Source: an uncultured Muribaculaceae bacterium (GTDB taxonomy: Bacteria; Bacteroidota; Bacteroidia; Bacteroidales; Muribaculaceae). Taken from it: a stretch of 64,000 nucleotides of DNA. The stretch covers positions 62,001-126,000 of the forward strand of contig CAJTWH010000003.1 in the NCBI GenBank assembly GCA_910579995.1. The letters run 5' to 3'. Within the stretch, counting starts at the first letter, position 1; each line of letters opens with the position of its first letter. The notes under the pieces were generated by a model. It was not told the DNA's origin, searched no databases, and was given only the letters and a program-made list of their open reading frames with translations. Below are positions 1 through 8,758 of the stretch, in pieces. The position numbers and the translations under genes are program-made.

Positions 1-96
1 TCCCACGCCTTATCGGATATCGATAGTCCCCTTGTCGGGGAGTGGATATACGACAAGCATGAGCGCCTTCTGACTGCTCTCTCCTTCGTGTTTTGA
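1..96 (+). CDS. 3' end of an unidentified gene (partial)
   Basis: Frame 1 is open from the window edge to a TGA at 94-96 and encodes about 31 residues ending in LTALSFVF. A final phenylalanine after alternating hydrophobic residues is what the last strand of many outer-membrane beta-barrels looks like, but 31 residues are too few to assign a family. It could also be an open stretch by chance; the codon use resembles that of neighbouring genes, which is why I list it. Confidence 0.4.
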   Translation, partial: SHALSDIDSPLVGEWIYDKHERLLTALSFVF

Positions 97-180
97 AATT
101 GGCGATTTCCTGTAAAGGATAAAGCATGAAACGCTTCAATAATATGTCTGCATATTGATATGCGGTGCAAATATAAGCTA

Positions 181-221
181 TTTTTTCAAAACAGCAAAAT
201 CCAACAGCTGTTTTGAAAAAA
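181..221. repeat. 15-bp perfect inverted repeat
   Basis: The arms 181-195 and 207-221 are perfect complements (six T, then CAAAACAGC; mirrored by GCTGTTTTG and six A) around an 11-nt loop. It lies between the partial gene at 1-96 and the converging radical SAM gene. Because A and T tracts flank the G/C-containing core on both sides it could terminate both transcripts. The remaining intergenic DNA (97-320) shows only a small palindrome at 150-163. Confidence 0.5.
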
Positions 222-320
222 GAATCAGCCAAGAATCACGGCCTTTACACAACTGTCAGCTGATAAATAATACATAGAACGTCATTCCAACAAATGAAAT
301 GAATATTGAAGAAGTCCTGA

Positions 321-1658
321 TTACAACTTATACGACAGTTTCTCACAAATATATCCGATTCTGTTGAAACCCACTAAAGCACAGAGGCGTTCTGTTAGTT
401 TACCATATTTACGATACAGTAAATTGAATAGAATATATCCGATGGACTGATGCTTTGGTAGACGTTTGATTATATTTTTAATAGAATAGATATCTTGGTA
501 TATTTTCAGATACCCTGACTTTAAAATAATCGGCGACATTCTCTTGGGAGAGAAAACCACTTCGGATGTCGTGTAAAGTGTGTGGTCCTCCGAAGTGATT
601 CGTCCTTCGTGCTTCATTCTGGCATGCTGCGCGGTGCCCGGATAAGGTGTGAGTATATGAGATGTTACTGTTTCTATTTTGTTTTTTACAATCCAGTCAA
701 GGGTACGAGAGAAAGTCGTTTCGTCGTCGTCATCAAGCCCAAATACGAAGCTGGCGTTTATCATAATTCCCCGCTTATGTATCTCTGACACCAAATATTC
801 GTAGCGAGAAATGTTATTTTGGCCTTTGTTAGCAGTTTTAATGGAGTTTTCATTTATGCTTTCAAACCCGATAAAAAGCCCTTGACAACCGCTGTCTTTC
901 ATCAAGTCAAGCATTCCGGGAATGTCAATAATATTTGCAGATACTGCTGCATTCCATTTGATTTTTAACGGTTTAATACGTTGAAGAAACTCAAAAGTCC
1001 ATTTTGGGTTTCCGATGAAGTTGTCATCAATAAACATTATATGGCGTCTTCGCAGAGTCATTATATCAGCAATGACATCGTCAACATTACGATTGACGAA
1101 TGAGTATCTGATATTTTCTGTACTGTTGTAGCAAAATTCGCATTTAAAGGGACAACCCCTGCTTGCACTGACTACATTGACATAAAGATATTTACGATAA
1201 TCTATCATGTCATAAGCTGGAGAAAGGATCTCGTCAGGTTTTAGCCGGCAACATCGGTAGGTTGTATTAAGGGTACCCTTACTTAAATCATCTATTATTT
1301 GAGGCCATGTACCCTCGGCGAAACCTATGCACAGCACGTCGAAATATTCCCTCGCCGATTCCGGACAGGAAGTAATCTGTATGCCCCCGGCAACCACCGG
1401 TACTCCTCGTTTCCGAAACTCCCTCCCTATTTCAATTGCACGGGGCAATGTGTCTACAGTGACAGTGATTCCGACAATGTCGGTCGGCTGATCATAGTTG
1501 ATACAATCATCAACGTTCTCATTGAGAATTAAAACCTCATTACCCTTTCGAACTGTTTGCGCTACGGTCAACAAGCCTAATGAGGGAGCCATACGTGTCT
1601 TTAGCTTTGTATCCATAGGCCTCATTTGCATCCGAGGCTGAATCAATGTTATTTTCAT
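321..1658 (-). CDS. B12-binding-domain radical SAM protein
   Basis: The 445-residue product has an N-terminal cobalamin-binding-like Rossmann region (about 1-140, with the GLLTVAQ and VAGGIQ segments) followed by a radical SAM core. The cluster motif is GCPFKCEFC, with cysteines near 168, 172 and 175. The segments FIDDNF, IGFES and NASFVFGLDDD are typical of the barrel. Such proteins are usually methyltransferases or ring-modifying enzymes of secondary or lipid metabolism; the substrate cannot be read from sequence. The gene stands alone and points toward the left edge. It is visibly richer in A+T than everything downstream (ATA, AAA and TTT codons), suggesting horizontal acquisition. The conserved cysteine triad makes the family call firm. 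Confidence 0.85.
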   Translation of the reverse strand: MKITLIQPRMQMRPMDTKLKTRMAPSLGLLTVAQTVRKGNEVLILNENVDDCINYDQPTDIVGITVTVDTLPRAIEIGREFRKRGVPVVAGGIQITSCPESAREYFDVLCIGFAEGTWPQIIDDLSKGTLNTTYRCCRLKPDEILSPAYDMIDYRKYLYVNVVSASRGCPFKCEFCYNSTENIRYSFVNRNVDDVIADIMTLRRRHIMFIDDNFIGNPKWTFEFLQRIKPLKIKWNAAVSANIIDIPGMLDLMKDSGCQGLFIGFESINENSIKTANKGQNNISRYEYLVSEIHKRGIMINASFVFGLDDDDETTFSRTLDWIVKNKIETVTSHILTPYPGTAQHARMKHEGRITSEDHTLYTTSEVVFSPKRMSPIILKSGYLKIYQDIYSIKNIIKRLPKHQSIGYILFNLLYRKYGKLTERLCALVGFNRIGYICEKLSYKL

Positions 1659-1747
1659 TTCAAATTCAAATATTTATACCAATACATATATTTCCTATTT
1701 CGCAGGTAATTCAGATTATGGCCGTTAGATATATTGTTTTATACAAA

Positions 1748-1776
1748 CAAAATTACAAATTATATTTGATATACAA
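1748..1776 (-). promoter_or_regulatory. Putative promoter of the radical SAM gene
   Basis: Read on the minus strand, TAATTTTG (1748-1755) matches the Bacteroidetes -7 box TAnnTTTG. A TTG lies 18 bp upstream (1774-1776) at the place of the -33 box. This predicts a 5' leader of about 85 nt. Confidence 0.45.
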
Positions 1777-1887
1777 TTAATTCATATTGTTGTTTTGTCC
1801 AAAAGAAAGTGCCAAGAAACTCAATTCTAAATTTATGTATTTAAATATTAAATAATCTTTATTATTTAAAATCTTTATCGTTTTTGC

Positions 1888-1918
1888 TTGGCACATTCGG
1901 CGGTTTATTCTAATTTTG
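1888..1918 (+). promoter_or_regulatory. Putative promoter of the amidase-like gene
   Basis: TAATTTTG at 1911-1918 fits the -7 box. TTG at 1888-1890 gives a 20-bp spacer to the -33 position. The start codon follows at 1950, so the leader would be about 25 nt. Confidence 0.55.
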
Positions 1919-1949
1919 CCATAAGTCTTATAGCTTAAAACATTATATA

Positions 1950-4886
1950 ATGAAAAACATAAAAAGAGCATTCTGCATGCTCGCCATGGCCGGAATCCTC
2001 GCACCATCGGTGGCATACGCCGGTGTCCGCGAAGACGCTGTGGCAAAAGTAATCAGCAATTATATGCCCGGAGTGACAGGCTTCGGCAAAGTCACCGTGA
2101 AGTCGGTAGCGGTAAACGACGCCAAGCGCACTATCACCGTATCGCTCAATGAAAACGGCGCATATATTCCTTTTACCGCAGAACGGCTCAACGAATTCAA
2201 AAGTGACTGCCGTAAAGCTCTCGGTGCCAAATACGATAATTATAAGGTAACTGTTCTTGCAAAGAAGAGCAATCTCGACAAACTTGTGCTCTTTGCGAAG
2301 AAAAAGAATATAGGCCCTACCGAGACCGCTCCTTTTATCGTACGGCACGACAAAGCCGCAGCCCCGGCCGGCCTCGACGGCAAAAACATCGCTCTCTGGC
2401 AAAGCCACGGATGGTATTTCGAGCCGAAGCTCAACCGCTGGGAGTGGCAGCGCGCACGAATGTTCGAGACTGTGGAAGACCTCTACACACAGAGCTACGT
2501 AATGCCCTTCCTCATGCCTATGCTTGAAAATGCGGGCGCATACGTGATGAGCCCCCGCGAGCGCGATGTGAACCTAACCGAAATCATTATCGACAACGAC
2601 AAATCAGACCTCACCAAAGGCACTTTCAAGCTCGACGCAGCCAAGCACAGCAAATCCACCACGGGCTTCGGATATAAAAACGAAGTGCTCAAAAACGGCG
2701 ACCATCCCTTTGCCGACGGCACGGCGGTATCTTTCGCCTCTTCAGGCAAAGACGACGCCGACGCCAAGGCTCAATGGCTGACAGCCATTCCCGCCGACGG
2801 AACATACGCCGTATACGTAAGCTACGCCTCAGCTCCCAACAGCAGCGAGGCGGCTCACTACCGTATCAACGCCGCCGACGGCAGCCATGATTTCTCCGTA
2901 AATCAGCAGATGGGCGGCGGCACTTGGATATATTTAGGCCATTTCCCATTCAAAGCCTCTGATAAAGAGACCGCGCTGGTAGAACTCTTCAACGACGGCC
3001 AAGCCAACACTACCGTGAGCGCCGACGCAGTGAAGATTGGCGGTGGCATGGGCAATGTGGCACGTATCGTTGAAAACGACAAGAGCGGCATACCTTACGA
3101 GTATATCACAAGCGGATATCCGCGCTTTGTAGAGGGTGCTCGCTACTTCCTGCAATGGGCCGGAGCTCCCGACTCTGTCTTCACTCCATCAGAATACACC
3201 AACGACTACAACGACGACTACCGCAGTCGCGGTCTTTGGGTAAACTGGCTTGCCGGCGGCTCTTCCATGTTGCCCAAGCAGGAGGGTCTCAAGATACCTG
3301 TTGACCTCAGTTTTGCTTTCCACAGCGATGCCGGCACAACCATGAACGACTCCATCATCGGCACTCTCGGTATCTACTGCACTTCCGGAGAAAAACTCGG
3401 CAACGGCAGCGACCGCAATGCCTCTCGCGACTATACCGACCTTGTGATGACAAACATCGTTGATGACGTCCGCGCTACCTTCGAGCCCGACTGGACACGC
3501 CGCGGCATGTGGGACAAATCATATTTCGAAGCCCGTGTGCCCGAAGTTCCGGCCATGCTTCTTGAGCTGCTCTCACATCAGAATCTCGCCGATATGTCTT
3601 ACGGCCTCGACCCTGCTTTCCGCTTCGTTGTGTCACGCGCCGTTTATAAAGGTATGCTGAAGTTCCTTGCTCACCGCGACGGTAAGGACTATGTGGTGCA
3701 GCCACTTCCGGCACGTGCATTCGCTATCAGCAACAGCGGCAAAGACCAATATACCCTGACATGGGCCGAGCACGTTGATCGCCTTGAGCCTACCGCCACT
3801 CCCTCTTACTATATTATAGAAGAACGCGTGGGCGACGGTGCATTCCGCCCTGTGGCAAAAGTAAACGAGCCGGCGTGGACAACGACTGTCACCGACAGCG
3901 ACATACACTCCTACCGCGTAATCGCCGGCAATGACGGCGGCACAGCCTTCCCCTCCGAGATTCTCGCACTGTGCAACCGACCCGGCGCTCAGGTGACAAT
4001 TGTCAACGGCTTCACCCGTGTAAGCGCTCCCGACCGTTTCGACAGCGGTGCTCTCGCCGGTTTCGACAGCGACAAAGACAATGGCGTGCCTTATCTGATG
4101 GATATCTCATTCACCGGCAAGCAATTCGAGTTCCGCCGCGAACTTCCTTGGGTCGACGACGACAACACCGGCTTCGGTGATTCGCGTGCCAACTATGAAG
4201 ACAAGGTTATCGCCGGCAACACATTCGACTATGTCTACACCCACGGCTCCGCTATCGCAGCCGCCGGTCACGGCTTCATTTCGAGCAGTGCAGAGGCTTT
4301 CGCAGCGGCAAACGACAAGCCTGCCATCGTAGACCTCATACTCGGCAAACAGAAAGAAATCAAACGAGGCCGCGGTGTCTATGGCACAGACTGCAAGACC
4401 TTCACCCCTGAAATGCAGACCCGTATTACCGCTCTAACCGCCCAAGGCACAGACTTCTTCATCTCCGGCTCATACGTAGCCACCGACCTTTGGGATAACC
4501 CCAACTCCAATGAAGAGACAGCCAAGAAAGACCGCGAGTTTGCCACCAAGGTATTAGGCTATTCTTGGCGAGAGAGCCGTGCGGCCGTCGAAGGCGGGGT
4601 TTATCAAGTGCCCACTCCTTTCAAGGCCTTCGGCAAAGGTCAATATTATTTCGAGCAGGAGCTTGGTGCCGACTGCTATGCCGTAGAATCGCCCGACGGA
4701 GTAATGCCCGCCTCAGACAAAGGCGCCACAATAATGCGCTATAGCGAGAACAATATCGCAGCCGGATCGGCCTTCGACGGCGGGGCATACCGCACCGTTG
4801 TAATCGGCTTCCCCTTCGAGACTATTGTCGGTGCCGACGAACGCGAGCACCTTATGAAACAGGTCCTTAACTTCCTCAATAAATAA
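1950..4886 (+). CDS. Secreted amidase_3-like protein with inserted golvesin-type domain
   Basis: This 978-residue protein has a signal peptide (about 1-24, cut after AYA). Homologues are often labelled xanthan lyase, but the fold read here is N-acetylmuramoyl-L-alanine amidase-like. SHG (H153), the glutamates around E173/E176 and FHSDAG (H458) correspond to the zinc ligands of amidase_3, and VPAMLLELLSHQN (about 530-542) to its catalytic-glutamate strand. Between these parts sits a golvesin C-terminal-like, probably carbohydrate-binding domain (about 210-365). After it come a fibronectin type III-like domain (about 575-670) and a glutamine-amidotransferase-like C-terminal domain (about 675-978). 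A periplasmic or surface role in cutting peptidoglycan stems fits the downstream genes. The start follows a plausible promoter and an A-rich leader. The amidase assignment is inference from motifs. Confidence 0.72.
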   Translation: MKNIKRAFCMLAMAGILAPSVAYAGVREDAVAKVISNYMPGVTGFGKVTVKSVAVNDAKRTITVSLNENGAYIPFTAERLNEFKSDCRKALGAKYDNYKVTVLAKKSNLDKLVLFAKKKNIGPTETAPFIVRHDKAAAPAGLDGKNIALWQSHGWYFEPKLNRWEWQRARMFETVEDLYTQSYVMPFLMPMLENAGAYVMSPRERDVNLTEIIIDNDKSDLTKGTFKLDAAKHSKSTTGFGYKNEVLKNGDHPFADGTAVSFASSGKDDADAKAQWLTAIPADGTYAVYVSYASAPNSSEAAHYRINAADGSHDFSVNQQMGGGTWIYLGHFPFKASDKETALVELFNDGQANTTVSADAVKIGGGMGNVARIVENDKSGIPYEYITSGYPRFVEGARYFLQWAGAPDSVFTPSEYTNDYNDDYRSRGLWVNWLAGGSSMLPKQEGLKIPVDLSFAFHSDAGTTMNDSIIGTLGIYCTSGEKLGNGSDRNASRDYTDLVMTNIVDDVRATFEPDWTRRGMWDKSYFEARVPEVPAMLLELLSHQNLADMSYGLDPAFRFVVSRAVYKGMLKFLAHRDGKDYVVQPLPARAFAISNSGKDQYTLTWAEHVDRLEPTATPSYYIIEERVGDGAFRPVAKVNEPAWTTTVTDSDIHSYRVIAGNDGGTAFPSEILALCNRPGAQVTIVNGFTRVSAPDRFDSGALAGFDSDKDNGVPYLMDISFTGKQFEFRRELPWVDDDNTGFGDSRANYEDKVIAGNTFDYVYTHGSAIAAAGHGFISSSAEAFAAANDKPAIVDLILGKQKEIKRGRGVYGTDCKTFTPEMQTRITALTAQGTDFFISGSYVATDLWDNPNSNEETAKKDREFATKVLGYSWRESRAAVEGGVYQVPTPFKAFGKGQYYFEQELGADCYAVESPDGVMPASDKGATIMRYSENNIAAGSAFDGGAYRTVVIGFPFETIVGADEREHLMKQVLNFLNK

Positions 4887-4889
4887 TTC

Positions 4890-4913
4890 AAGTTTCGCTT
4901 GCTAAACTTAAGT
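4890..4913 (+). repeat. Partial copy of dispersed repeat A
   Basis: The spacer between the amidase-like gene and the glycosyltransferase gene carries CAAGTTTCGCTTGCTAAACT. It matches the hairpin end of the longer repeat at 16728-16835 but is degenerate in the right arm. Confidence 0.45.
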
Positions 4914-4938
4914 AAATAACTCTAAAACTTCAATATAC

Positions 4939-6402
4939 ATGCAGACAAGCATTCACGCCTTTCTTCCTTATATAAATGAGGATCAGGCAAGCGCCAACAT
5001 CAAAGCAATCAAAGACTGCGACAAGGTAAGCAAAATCACTCTTCTGAGCACCGACACATCGGCCAAGGCCTGCGACGGTTGCGACATGATATATATCGAC
5101 AACCTCAACTCGTCGGCAACGGTAAAAGCTATCGCACAAGCCGCCGACGCGGCCTTCATACTCCTCTATACCGGCAGCGCCTTAATAGTTCCCGGCTATC
5201 TCGCTTTCGACCGCATGATAAAGATTGCCCGCGACAGCAAAGCTGCCATGGTATATGCCGACTACTATGCCGTAGTCGACGGAGTGAAGAGCAATGCGCC
5301 TGTTATCGACTATCAGTTCGGTTCGCTGCGCGACGACTTCAATTTCGGCCCGCTGCTTCTTTTCAATGCCGCAGACTTCAAGAAAGCCGCCGCCGGTATC
5401 GACGCAGAATACAGCGCCGCCGGCATGTACGACCTGCGTCTGCGTCTGAGCCGTATCGCTCCGCTTGTCCACATCAACGAGTATCTCTACACTGAGGTAT
5501 CCAAATCTGACAAAAGCTCAGGCGAATCGCATTTCAATTACGTAGACCCCAAGAACCGCGGCGTGCAGATCGAGATGGAACAGGCCTGCACAGCTCATCT
5601 CAAAGCAATCGGAGGCTATCTCGATCCGGTGTTCGAACCTATCGAATTCAACCGCGGAGACTTCGAATATGAAGCGTCAGTTATAATCCCGGTGCGCAAC
5701 CGCGTCCGCACTATCCGCGACGCCATCCGCAGCGTACTGAGCCAGAAGACCGACTTCCCCTTCAACCTCATCATCATCGACAACCACAGCACCGACGGCA
5801 CAGGCGAAGCAATCGAAGAATTCACTGCCGATCCGCGTGTTATCCACATCATACCCGAACGCGACGACCTCGGTATCGGCGGCTGCTGGAACATGGGAGC
5901 CAACCACCCCAAAGCCGGCAAATTCTGCGTACAGCTTGACAGCGACGATGTCTATGCCGACGAGAACACTCTTGCAAAGATGGTTAAAGCCTTCTACGAC
6001 AACAACTCGGCTATGGTGGTAGGTACATACAAGCTCACCGACATCGACATGAACACCATACCGCCCGGCATTATCGACCACCGCGAGTGGACTCCCGAGA
6101 ACGGACGCAACAACGCACTGCGTATCAACGGTCTCGGTGCTCCCCGCGCATTCTATACTCCCATGCTGCGCGAGATTCACGTGCCAAATACAAGCTACGG
6201 CGAAGACTATGCCCTCGGCCTCGCTTTCTCGCGTCACCATCAGATAGGCCGCGTATATGATGTGGTATATTTCTGCCGCCGCTGGGAAGACAATTCCGAC
6301 CACGCTCTTGACATCAACAAGACTAACGCCAACAATCTCTACAAAGACCGTATCCGCACTTGGGAACTCCTCGCCCGCGTAGAGATGAACAAGCAGAAAT
6401 AA
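4939..6402 (+). CDS. Two-domain family 2 glycosyltransferase
   Basis: The C-terminal half (about 243-487) is a standard GT-A, family GT2 domain: ASVIIPVRNRV, the IIIDNHSTDGT nucleotide-binding strand, and the QLDSDD (DxD) metal site near residue 333. The N-terminal half (about 1-230) reads like a second GT2 domain (LLYTGSALIVPGYL, MVYADYY) but has lost the DxD aspartates, so it is probably inactive or binds substrate. No signal peptide or membrane segment is seen; it would act in the cytoplasm or at the inner face of the membrane. The gene ends 2 nt before the DUF4922 gene, so the two are translated from one message. Acceptor and sugar are unknown. Confidence 0.85.
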   Translation: MQTSIHAFLPYINEDQASANIKAIKDCDKVSKITLLSTDTSAKACDGCDMIYIDNLNSSATVKAIAQAADAAFILLYTGSALIVPGYLAFDRMIKIARDSKAAMVYADYYAVVDGVKSNAPVIDYQFGSLRDDFNFGPLLLFNAADFKKAAAGIDAEYSAAGMYDLRLRLSRIAPLVHINEYLYTEVSKSDKSSGESHFNYVDPKNRGVQIEMEQACTAHLKAIGGYLDPVFEPIEFNRGDFEYEASVIIPVRNRVRTIRDAIRSVLSQKTDFPFNLIIIDNHSTDGTGEAIEEFTADPRVIHIIPERDDLGIGGCWNMGANHPKAGKFCVQLDSDDVYADENTLAKMVKAFYDNNSAMVVGTYKLTDIDMNTIPPGIIDHREWTPENGRNNALRINGLGAPRAFYTPMLREIHVPNTSYGEDYALGLAFSRHHQIGRVYDVVYFCRRWEDNSDHALDINKTNANNLYKDRIRTWELLARVEMNKQK

Positions 6403-6404
6403 TC

Positions 6405-7334
6405 ATGGCAGACAATCTACAGGTAAGCGAGCTCATAAACGAACAGTTGGCAAACTGGCCTCAGGCTGCCGAAAACTATGCCGCACTCCGCGACGTCAAG
6501 GTGAAAGACTTTGACGTCGACGGTATGCGCTTCAAAGTACAGTTCAATCCGGCCCGCGCAGTATCATCCGGAGCGAAAGTCGACGCCGCCTCTATCAAGG
6601 CTCGCAAATGTTTCCTATGTGCTGAAAACCGCCCGGCAGTGCAGAACGGTATTGATTGGAACGGCAACTTCACAATTCTCATAAATCCATTCCCTATTTT
6701 TCCGCGCCATCTCACCATACCGGCCAAACAGCATATACCCCAGATTGTGGGCGACTCGGTGGCCGATATGTTGCGTCTGGCACACGAACTCGACGAATAC
6801 ACCGTATTCTACAATGGCGCGCGTTGCGGAGCCTCGGCACCTGACCATTTCCACTTCCAAGCCGGCAACAGTGATTTCCTGCCATTGGCCGAAAACCTCG
6901 ACGGCGTGGAGATGAAAGAAATAAAATCTCTCGGCAAGAGCTCGCTGTCTGTCGTAGACACGCTGCCTTTGAAAATGTTTGTGATAGACGCGCATACACC
7001 CGAAGAAGGACAGCAACTTTTCGAAGAGCTACGTAAGGCGATGCCGGTGCCTGAGGGCGATCAAGAGCCAATGCTCAACATGCTCGCCTACGCCACTGCT
7101 GCCGGTACTCGGCTTGTTGTCGTTCCGCGTAAACGTCACAGACCCTCTTTCTATGGAACTGAGGGTGACGACTGCATGCTCCTGAGCCCGGCGTCGGTAG
7201 ATATGGGTGGTGTGTTCATCACCCCCAGACTTGTCGATTTCGAACGTTTCGATGAATCGACCATACGCCGCGTCATCGACGAGCTTTGTCTCAGCACAGA
7301 AGAAATAAACTCCATCGCCGAAAAAATACAATAA
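6405..7334 (+). CDS. DUF4922 protein, GalT/HIT-like nucleotidyltransferase
   Basis: The 310-residue product starts at 6405 (MADNLQ), 2 nt after the preceding stop; a longer in-frame start at 6360 would run inside the glycosyltransferase gene and is rejected. HFHFQ (H148, H150, Q152) is the H-x-H-x-Q signature of the GalT/phosphorylase branch of the HIT superfamily. KCFLC (C69, C72) corresponds to the CxxC zinc site of GalT enzymes. A reaction moving a nucleotide between sugar-1-phosphate and a nucleoside di- or triphosphate, or a phosphorolysis, is therefore likely, but the substrate is not known. Its place between a GT2 gene and a SpoIID gene suggests supply or recovery of an activated sugar. 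Confidence 0.8.
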   Translation: MADNLQVSELINEQLANWPQAAENYAALRDVKVKDFDVDGMRFKVQFNPARAVSSGAKVDAASIKARKCFLCAENRPAVQNGIDWNGNFTILINPFPIFPRHLTIPAKQHIPQIVGDSVADMLRLAHELDEYTVFYNGARCGASAPDHFHFQAGNSDFLPLAENLDGVEMKEIKSLGKSSLSVVDTLPLKMFVIDAHTPEEGQQLFEELRKAMPVPEGDQEPMLNMLAYATAAGTRLVVVPRKRHRPSFYGTEGDDCMLLSPASVDMGGVFITPRLVDFERFDESTIRRVIDELCLSTEEINSIAEKIQ

Positions 7335-7335
7335 T

Positions 7336-8646
7336 ATGCAACCCGAAATCAAGGTAGGTATCGTTAGCGCCGAGAAGCTTGACCTGTCATTCAACACCCC
7401 CTACTGGAGTGAGGAAACAGGCTTCTTTGTTTCCGGAAAGCAGACATTCGGTATCAGCGACAGCGGTAAGATTGTATGGAACGACACTGAATATGCCACC
7501 CTTATATTCAAATCTGATCTCGTCGGCTGCAATTTCGAAGTCAGCGATGTTACCATAGGCATTAATTTCCATTGGGAACGCAAGGAAACCCAGACATTCA
7601 CCGGCAATGCGCGCATAATCGTTGAAAACAGCAAGCTCACTCTCATCAACGAACTGCCAGTAGAAGATTATCTCAAGAGTGTGATATCTTCTGAGATGAG
7701 TGCCTCGGCCAATGAAGAGTTTCTCAAGACGCATGCTGTAATATCCCGCAGCTGGGTATTGGCGCAGATTTTCAAGCGCGACGCCAATGGCAAGACTGAA
7801 AGTTCTCATGTTACTGATGATGAAATCGTGCGCTGGTACGACAGGGAGGATCATCTCAATTTCGATGTATGCGCCGACGACCATTGCCAGCGCTACCAAG
7901 GTATCACCCGTCAGACCTCTCCTACGGTAAGCGCAGCAATCGACGCTACCGCCGGGCTCGTGCTCACTGATGATAAGGGCGACATTTGCGACGCCCGATT
8001 CTCGAAATGCTGCGGAGGCGTATTTGAAGAATTCGAAAACTGCTGGGAACCGGTCCACCACAACTACCTTGTAGCACGCCGCGACAGCGACGAGCCTCTC
8101 GACTTCCCCGATCTTCGCAACGAACAGAATGCCCGGGAGTGGATACTTTCCTCACCCGAAGCATACTGCAATACCGACGACAAGGCGATACTTAGCCAAG
8201 TGCTCAACAATTACGATCAGGAGACAAGCGACTTCTACCGTTGGCGCGTACACTACTCCCAAGCTGAGTTAGCCCACTTGATAAAGCGTCGCACAGGTAT
8301 TGACTTCGGCGGCATAAAATCGCTTGAAGCTTTGGAGCGTGGCACCTCCGGCCGTATCATCCGCCTGAGAATCACAGGCACAAAACGCACCATGACAATC
8401 GGCAAGGAACTCGAGATTCGCCGTAGCCTCTCTCAAAGTCATCTCTACAGCTCTGCTTTCGTAGTCGAGACAGGAGAACCCGATGAGCAAGGGCTTCCAA
8501 CAGACTTCACCCTTATCGGAGCCGGTTGGGGGCATGGAGTAGGTCTGTGCCAGATTGGGGCAGCCGTAATGAGCGCAAAAGGGATAAGCTACGATAAGAT
8601 TCTCGCGCATTATTTCCCCGGATCGAAGCTTTCAAAAGCATATTAA
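7336..8646 (+). CDS. SpoIID/LytB-domain protein
   Basis: The 436-residue protein starts one base after the previous stop. It contains the SpoIID core: VISSEMS with the conserved glutamate (about 115-121), ISRSWVLAQ, and the C-terminal GWGHGVGLCQIGA segment (about 395-407). SpoIID proteins are lytic transglycosylases acting on stem-free glycan strands; LytB proteins enhance amidases. No signal peptide is visible at the given start (MQPEIKVGIV), which is odd for an enzyme of the wall. Either export is non-classical, or the protein acts on imported material, or the true start differs. A 112-nt gap separates it from the transporter gene. The family is clear; the location is not. Confidence 0.82.
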   Translation: MQPEIKVGIVSAEKLDLSFNTPYWSEETGFFVSGKQTFGISDSGKIVWNDTEYATLIFKSDLVGCNFEVSDVTIGINFHWERKETQTFTGNARIIVENSKLTLINELPVEDYLKSVISSEMSASANEEFLKTHAVISRSWVLAQIFKRDANGKTESSHVTDDEIVRWYDREDHLNFDVCADDHCQRYQGITRQTSPTVSAAIDATAGLVLTDDKGDICDARFSKCCGGVFEEFENCWEPVHHNYLVARRDSDEPLDFPDLRNEQNAREWILSSPEAYCNTDDKAILSQVLNNYDQETSDFYRWRVHYSQAELAHLIKRRTGIDFGGIKSLEALERGTSGRIIRLRITGTKRTMTIGKELEIRRSLSQSHLYSSAFVVETGEPDEQGLPTDFTLIGAGWGHGVGLCQIGAAVMSAKGISYDKILAHYFPGSKLSKAY

Positions 8647-8670
8647 TACTGATATTTGCAAAAAATTTCT

Positions 8671-8678
8671 TAAATTTG
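8671..8678 (+). promoter_or_regulatory. Possible -7 box upstream of the MurNAc salvage operon
   Basis: TAAATTTG fits TAnnTTTG, 80 nt before the AmpG-like gene, but no TTTG lies at the right distance upstream. The flanks ATTTGC (8654-8659) and GCAAAT (8681-8686) form an inverted repeat around it that could be an operator. Confidence 0.3.
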
Positions 8679-8758
8679 TAAGCAAATATTAAATAATATT
8701 TAATCGCTACAAACTTTTTCAACTGACATATAGAGAGTTAAGCCCTAAAAACTGTATC

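Noticed and set aside
150..163. GCATATTGATATGC palindrome as an operator
   Set aside because: Short, AT-rich, in a region between convergent genes where a promoter is not expected.
1777..2046. Minus-strand ORF in the spacer and the start of the amidase-like gene
   Set aside because: It overlaps the signal-peptide region of a convincing gene and has no features of its own.
1950..4886. Xanthan lyase function
   Set aside because: The label comes from the inserted golvesin-type domain in related annotations. The visible catalytic motifs are of the amidase type and no polysaccharide-lyase motif is seen.
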